Shown here piece after piece: positions 55,142 through 60,572 of a stretch of DNA of 60,572 nucleotides. Both the position numbers and the translations under genes were made by a program. Source of the DNA: Clostridia bacterium (GTDB lineage Bacteria > Bacillota > Clostridia > Oscillospirales > UBA644); the NCBI GenBank assembly GCA_017623595.1, contig JAGAOU010000032.1, forward strand, positions 1 through 60,572. The letters run 5' to 3'. The stretch's first letter is position 1; the number at the start of each line of letters is the position of its first letter. The notes under the pieces are model-generated. The model did not search any database. It had not been told where the DNA came from and saw only the letters and a program-made list of their open reading frames with translations.

Positions 55142-55426
55142 ATGACTTTAAAACCTTTGCTTGACCGCGTTGTCGTCAAGACCGTGGAAGCGGAAGAAAC
55201 CACCAAGGGTGGCATTATTCTTGCCGCAGCTGCCAAGGAAAAACCCCAGATTGCCGAAATCGTTGCCGTCGGCCCCGGCGGAATCGTGGACGGAAAAGAA
55301 ATCAAGATGAACGTAAAAGTGGGTGACCGCGTCATCACCGCCAAATACACAGGCACCGAAGTGAAAATCGACGACGTGGAATACACCATCGTGCGGCAGG
55401 AAGACATCCTTGCCATTGTGGAATAA
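55142..55426 (+). CDS. groES: Co-chaperonin GroES
   Basis: The 94-residue protein caps the GroEL chamber. Landmarks are LKPLLDRVVVKTVEAEETTKGGI (mobile loop) and VGDRVITAKYTGTEVKID. The ATG at 55142 follows CGGAGG nine bases upstream. The ten extra in-frame residues upstream lack a ribosome site. Confidence 0.98.
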   Translation: MTLKPLLDRVVVKTVEAEETTKGGIILAAAAKEKPQIAEIVAVGPGGIVDGKEIKMNVKVGDRVITAKYTGTEVKIDDVEYTIVRQEDILAIVE

Positions 55427-55442
55427 GATAAGGAGCGATTGA

Positions 55443-57089
<1,647 letters not shown>

Positions 57090-57110
57090 CGGTTAGATGC
57101 AACCGAAAAA

Positions 57111-57147
57111 CGAGGCTGTCGCACAATGCAACAGCCTCGTTTGTTTA
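57111..57147 (+). terminator. Terminator of groESL
   Basis: CGAGGCTGT pairs with ACAGCCTCG around an 11-base loop, followed by TTTGTTTATT. It may also serve the convergent CNNM gene. Confidence 0.88.
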
Positions 57148-57166
57148 TTCTTTGCTTTATGTTGTC

Positions 57167-58450
57167 TTAGACCCTTTCCTCGACAGGAACCTTTCGGGTG
57201 ATCTCCACCGATTCGATGCGACGATTTTTTACGGATGTAACATGTAAGATCAAATCTTCCGTCTCTACCGAAGGCGTGCTTCCATCCTCCGGAACAATTC
57301 CCAAAAGATCCAACACGCACCCCGCAAGGGTTTCATTCTCGCCCGATTGCAAGGTAACACCGAGAACTTTTTCCACCTCTTCGGGAGCGGCAGAACCATC
57401 CACCTGCCACACGTTTTCCGAAACCGCACGCACAGGAGAGCATGCTTCTCCGTGCAAGTCTCCCACCAAGAGATCAATTAAATCATGCAGCGTCACAATC
57501 CCCTGCATACCGCCGTACTCATCCACCACCACAGTAAACCGTTTTCCCCGCTTCTTCATCTCGGAAAAAAGAGCATCGGCTTTCATATGCTCGGGGACAC
57601 AGTACGCAGACTCCACAGAAGAGGCCATATCTCCTGTGCGGAAAAACCGCTTTGCATTGAGAACTCCCAAAAGATGATCCACATTATCACCGCAAACGGG
57701 GTAAAAGGAATATTCGGTGTTTTTCAGAATTTCCCTCCATGCGTCCTCACCGTCTTCTTGGTATAAAACCGTCAAATCACGACGGTGGGTACAGATTTCG
57801 GACACTTCCGTATCATCAAACTCAAAAATATTCCGAATCAGCTCACTTTCTTCCCGATCCAACGTTCCCTTTTCCTGCCCCGATTGAACAAGGATACGGA
57901 TGTCCTCTTCCGTAACGCCGTCATCCTTTTCATTGGGATCAATACGCATCAAACGAAGAACACCGTTGGTAACCTTGGTCAGGACCCAAACAAAAGGAGC
58001 AAAGGCCTTGGAGACAAAATACAGCAGCCCTGCCAACGCAAAGGCGGATTTGTCAGGATTTTTCATAGCCACCCGCTTGGGAACCAGTTCTCCGAACACG
58101 ATACTGAAAAAGGAGAGCAAAACGGTAATCAACAGCACGCAAATGCTGTCCAACGCCTCCGCAGACAGAGGAACTCCCCACGCCAACAACACCCCAACCA
58201 AAGGTCCTGAAAAATTTTCTGCAGCATAAGCACTGCCCAACAATCCGGCCAAGGTAATAGCAACCTGGATGGTGGAAAGAAAGCGGGAGGAATTCTCGGT
58301 CAATGCCAAAATCTTTTTGGCTTTTTTATTGCCCGCCTCTGCCGCCTGCTCGGTCCGTGCGGCATTGGAGGAAAGCACCGCAATTTCCGCAGAAGCAAAA
58401 ACCGCATTTAATACAATCAATACAATTTGTAACAGAATCGCGCCTATCAT
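57167..58450 (-). CDS. CNNM/CorC-type transporter (hemolysin-like, DUF21-CBS)
   Basis: These proteins move or sense Mg2+ or related divalent cations. The 427-residue product has a DUF21 membrane domain with about four helices (1-190), a pair of CBS domains (about 205-335), and a C-terminal CorC/HlyC domain (about 345-420: VWQVDGSAAPEEVEKVLG). A TTGAGGT site precedes the ATG. The transcript begins at 58640 or nearby and passes a leader ORF and a strong terminator, so it appears controlled by attenuation. Confidence 0.92.
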   Translation of the reverse strand: MIGAILLQIVLIVLNAVFASAEIAVLSSNAARTEQAAEAGNKKAKKILALTENSSRFLSTIQVAITLAGLLGSAYAAENFSGPLVGVLLAWGVPLSAEALDSICVLLITVLLSFFSIVFGELVPKRVAMKNPDKSAFALAGLLYFVSKAFAPFVWVLTKVTNGVLRLMRIDPNEKDDGVTEEDIRILVQSGQEKGTLDREESELIRNIFEFDDTEVSEICTHRRDLTVLYQEDGEDAWREILKNTEYSFYPVCGDNVDHLLGVLNAKRFFRTGDMASSVESAYCVPEHMKADALFSEMKKRGKRFTVVVDEYGGMQGIVTLHDLIDLLVGDLHGEACSPVRAVSENVWQVDGSAAPEEVEKVLGVTLQSGENETLAGCVLDLLGIVPEDGSTPSVETEDLILHVTSVKNRRIESVEITRKVPVEERV

Positions 58451-58490
58451 GGCAATACCTCAAATCTTTCATCATCTTCTTCAAAAAAGC

Positions 58491-58533
58491 AAAAAAACGG
58501 ATATGCTCTATGGATTTCCACAGAGTATACCCG
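58491..58533 (-). terminator. Strong terminator in the CNNM leader
   Basis: Minus strand: a 16-base arm from CGGGTATAC to CTGTGG pairs with CCATAGAG to ATATCCG with one mismatch and two G-U pairs, followed by TTTTTTT. It lies about 40 bases before the CNNM start and four bases after the leader ORF stop, as expected for an attenuator. Confidence 0.9.
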
Positions 58534-58537
58534 AATA

Positions 58538-58630
58538 TTATTCACAGAAGAAGAGGATACATAACGGTAGATAAGGGGGCAATCCCCCGTATACTGCCGC
58601 AATCGTCCATTCCGTGTCACCGACTTTCAT
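58538..58630 (-). CDS. 30-residue Pro-containing leader peptide of the CNNM gene (putative)
   Basis: The ORF starts about ten bases after the predicted transcription start, reads MKVGDTEW at the N-terminus, has GGLPPYLPL in the middle, and ends CILFFCE before TAA. The PP codons (CCC CCT) pair with GGG GGA just upstream in a GGGGG/CCCCC stem. There is no good ribosome site, so translation would be near-leaderless. Its place before a likely Mg2+ transporter recalls MgtL-type leaders, in which Pro-rich nascent peptides destabilise ribosomes at low Mg2+. This is inference. Confidence 0.5.
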   Translation of the reverse strand: MKVGDTEWTIAAVYGGLPPYLPLCILFFCE

Positions 58631-58646
58631 GTTGTAATTTTTATCA

Positions 58647-58675
58647 ATTATATCATACTTTTTGAGGTTTGTCAA
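58647..58675 (-). promoter_or_regulatory. Promoter of the CNNM leader
   Basis: Minus strand reads TTGACA, 17 bases, TATAAT: a perfect promoter about 200 bases before the CNNM gene. Confidence 0.93.
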
Positions 58676-58719
58676 GGACAAAAATCGGAAGATTCTATAA
58701 GAACACAGGAATAAAGTGA

Positions 58720-58748
58720 TAGACAAGCATCTTTATACCCATTATAAT
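58720..58748 (+). promoter_or_regulatory. Promoter of the GH39-like gene
   Basis: TAGACA, 17 bases, TATAAT, divergent from the CNNM promoter. Confidence 0.75.
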
Positions 58749-58776
58749 AAAAGAAAAAAGATCGGAGATTGCCCTT

Positions 58777-60210
58777 ATGGAACGCTTGATCCCTTGCGGA
58801 AAAATCAAAACGAAATCCGCCGCAGACATACACCACACCCGCCTCGGAATCGGCTTTGAAAAGCTGGATCGGAAGGCCTTTCAACCCGAAAAAGCATATG
58901 ACAAAATTGCCGCCCTGGGAATCCATTGGGTGCGCATCCAATCAGGATGGGCCCGATGCGAGAAGGAAAAGGGAGTCTACGATTTTGCATGGCTGGACGA
59001 GATCGTTAATTCTCTGCGTGCCCGCTCCATGAAGCCCTGGATTAACCTCTCCTACGGTAACGGACTCTACACCGAATGCGCCGTAACCTCCTTCGGCGGT
59101 GTAGGATGTCCACCCTTGAACAGCGAAGAAGCCATGACCGCATGGCTCGATTATGTAGATGCTCTGGTTCGCCATTTCGAAGGCCGTGTCTCCTACTATG
59201 AAATCTGGAATGAGCCCGATCTGGGCTACAGCTGGAAGCATGACGGCGAAGAAACACCCCGTCCCGATGCCTCGGAATACGGGGATTTTTGCCTCGCCAC
59301 CGCAAAAACCATCCACAACGCATCCCAAACCGCAAAGGTTATGGGTTTCGGTGTGGCAAACCTGACGAGACACCTGGACTTCATCGCAGAAGCGCTGGAA
59401 AAGGATTTGCTCCCCCATTTGGACGCAATCTCCTTTCACTCCTACACCACCGACGATTTCAACCGTTGCCGCCGCATCGAGGATCTAAGAAGCCTCTGCC
59501 GTGCGAAGGGAAAGGACGTAGAGATCATTCAAGGAGAAACGGGCGCCCAATCCCGCAGCGACGGCAGCGGCGCCATGCACCACTTCTCCTGGACCCCGGA
59601 AAAACAGTGCAAGCACCAGTTGCGTCACATGATCTGCGATTTTGCCGCAGACGTAACCTTCTCCTCCTATTTCACCACAGTGGATATGATGGAAGCCCTC
59701 CGCGGCAAGGTGGGAGACAAATCCTCCTATCTGGACTTTGGCTACTTCGGCGTTCTGGGCGCAGACTTCGATGAGGATGGCGTCGCCACAGGAAACTACA
59801 CTCCCAAGCCTTCTTATTATACACTGCAGAATTTAGCGGCAATCTTTGCGGAGGACTGGACGCCCGCCCAATTGCCCATTTCCCGCCAGGTTCTCCCCTC
59901 CCGCAGAGTCAACGGAGAGGATTGCAACGACATCACCTATATGGGCCACGGGTTCCGTCGCCCCGACGGCACAGCCGCCTATGCCTATTGGAATGCAGTT
60001 CCCCTGTTGACCCAAGCCTACGAGGGCACCGTCTCCTTCTTCGTGGCAACAAAGGAGAAAATCCGACTCATCGACCCCGTCTCGGGGAAGGTATATGCTA
60101 TCCCCGAATCCATGACCGAAGAAAAAATCGGCGGAACTCTGCTGAAAAACCTTCCCATCACCGACACCCCCCTCGTCCTCACCCTCGGCAATTTTGTCGA
60201 AACCGAATAA
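58777..60210 (+). CDS. GH39-like (clan A) glycoside hydrolase
   Basis: The 477-residue enzyme has a TIM barrel with IWNEPD (acid/base Glu146) and IIQGETG (nucleophile Glu254), then a C-terminal beta domain from about residue 370. This matches clan GH-A, nearest in my reading to GH39 beta-xylosidase/iduronidase-like enzymes. It has no signal peptide, so it acts on imported oligosaccharides. The exact family needs a profile search. It is monocistronic, between its own promoter and a terminator. Confidence 0.8.
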   Translation: MERLIPCGKIKTKSAADIHHTRLGIGFEKLDRKAFQPEKAYDKIAALGIHWVRIQSGWARCEKEKGVYDFAWLDEIVNSLRARSMKPWINLSYGNGLYTECAVTSFGGVGCPPLNSEEAMTAWLDYVDALVRHFEGRVSYYEIWNEPDLGYSWKHDGEETPRPDASEYGDFCLATAKTIHNASQTAKVMGFGVANLTRHLDFIAEALEKDLLPHLDAISFHSYTTDDFNRCRRIEDLRSLCRAKGKDVEIIQGETGAQSRSDGSGAMHHFSWTPEKQCKHQLRHMICDFAADVTFSSYFTTVDMMEALRGKVGDKSSYLDFGYFGVLGADFDEDGVATGNYTPKPSYYTLQNLAAIFAEDWTPAQLPISRQVLPSRRVNGEDCNDITYMGHGFRRPDGTAAYAYWNAVPLLTQAYEGTVSFFVATKEKIRLIDPVSGKVYAIPESMTEEKIGGTLLKNLPITDTPLVLTLGNFVETE

Positions 60211-60220
60211 GATGGATATG

Positions 60221-60259
60221 AAAAAAGGCGTTGTCCCACTTTCGGACAACGCCTTTTTT
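60221..60259. terminator. Bidirectional terminator
   Basis: AAAAAAGGCGTTGTCC pairs perfectly with GGACAACGCCTTTTTT around a seven-base loop. It serves the GH39-like gene and the convergent dehydrogenase gene. Confidence 0.95.
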
Positions 60260-60315
60260 ATCGATAGATCTTACTTGCCGTGCGTCTCTGCGGTACAATA
60301 TGACCGAGAAAGAAC

Positions 60316-60572
60316 TCAGTTTTCGCCTTCTGCGGCAGACAGAGGGAGCTTGGTTTCGCGGATTTTGCGAACGGCTTCATCGCCCACCTGTGCGGTGGTG
60401 GCGGTGCCGCCCATATCGGGGGTGAGAACCGATTTTTCCACCAGCATTTCCTCGATGATGTCGATCAGACGGGCCTCCCATTGGGGATAGCCGAAATAAT
60501 TGAGCATCTGAGCGCAGGACCATACGGTGGCCAAGGGATTGGCCTTCTGTTGTCCCGCAATATCAGGGGCGG
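60316..60572 (-). CDS. Isopropylmalate/isocitrate dehydrogenase-type enzyme, C-terminal part
   Basis: Only the last 85 or so residues lie in the window; the gene continues past 60572. APDIAGQQKANPLATVWSCA is the NAD-site motif of the beta-decarboxylating dehydrogenase family, and TPDMGGTATTAQVGDEAV is the C-terminal signature. Whether it is leuB, icd or a tartrate/homoisocitrate enzyme cannot be told from this fragment. Confidence 0.88.
   Translation of the reverse strand, partial: APDIAGQQKANPLATVWSCAQMLNYFGYPQWEARLIDIIEEMLVEKSVLTPDMGGTATTAQVGDEAVRKIRETKLPLSAAEGEN

Noticed and set aside
58491-58640. M-box or yybP-ykoY type metal riboswitch before the CNNM gene
   Set aside because: I could not find the conserved core elements of either class by eye; a covariance-model search would settle it.

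Overview
This window looks like chromosome from an anaerobic, Gram-positive Clostridia-type bacterium, probably an uncultured gut Oscillospirales or Christensenellales relative. The reasons are strong AGGAGG-type ribosome sites, near-consensus TTGACA/TATAAT promoters, many lipoproteins with a lipobox, a CIRCE-controlled groESL operon, paired glgC/glgD genes, a Na+-pump decarboxylase beta subunit, and the Firmicutes gene order yybS-gdpP-rplI-dnaB. The taxonomic call is inference; there is no rRNA in the window.

Layout. (1) 1-2160: a glycoside hydrolase family 2 gene whose 3' end and hairpin are repeated exactly, in inverted orientation, at the left edge, with a MITE-like element between the two copies. 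(2) 2268-7430: a minus-strand operon of tex, a DUF308 membrane protein, a HAD phosphatase and two lipoproteins. (3) 7578-10574: a polar amino acid ABC importer whose permease carries an extra extracytoplasmic domain. (4) 10746-23333: eleven tandem paralogous genes, ten of them lipoproteins, with beta-propeller-like repeats; a tRNA-Ser gene with its own promoter and terminator sits inside the array. (5) 23365-24528: a THUMP-type RNA methyltransferase. (6) 24866-35174: a complete glycogen operon, glgB-glgC-glgD-glgA-glgP plus a GH13 amylase. (7) 35254-36156: a 30-codon ORF with its own promoter and terminator, then a membrane-anchored protein. (8) 36345-40231: an orphan decarboxylase beta subunit with a small OadG-like partner, mscL, pncC and an FAD oxidoreductase. 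(9) 40307-42606: a lipoprotein preceded by a second copy of the 30-codon ORF module, and an M20 amidohydrolase. (10) 42777-54832: an htrA gene, then a long housekeeping operon reading yybS, gdpP, rplI, dnaB, tilS, ftsH, a queG-like gene, a VanY-like carboxypeptidase and a GNAT gene. (11) 55034-57089: groESL. (12) 57167-60572: a CNNM/CorC transporter preceded by a leader-ORF/terminator structure, a GH39-like hydrolase, and the 3' end of an isopropylmalate/isocitrate dehydrogenase-type gene.

Two things stand out as possibly undescribed. The first is a pair of homologous 28-30 residue peptides (core VRLxLLKFxLWKDxxEAS). Each is encoded between a near-perfect promoter and an intrinsic terminator whose stem begins inside the ORF's stop codon, and each lies upstream of an unrelated exported or membrane protein. 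The third-position changes between the copies indicate selection on the peptide itself. A third leader of the same general design, but with an unrelated Pro-rich peptide, precedes the CNNM/CorC gene. The second is the eleven-gene propeller array, in which the copies share a core but differ in linker length, C-terminus and, in one case, lack an export signal.
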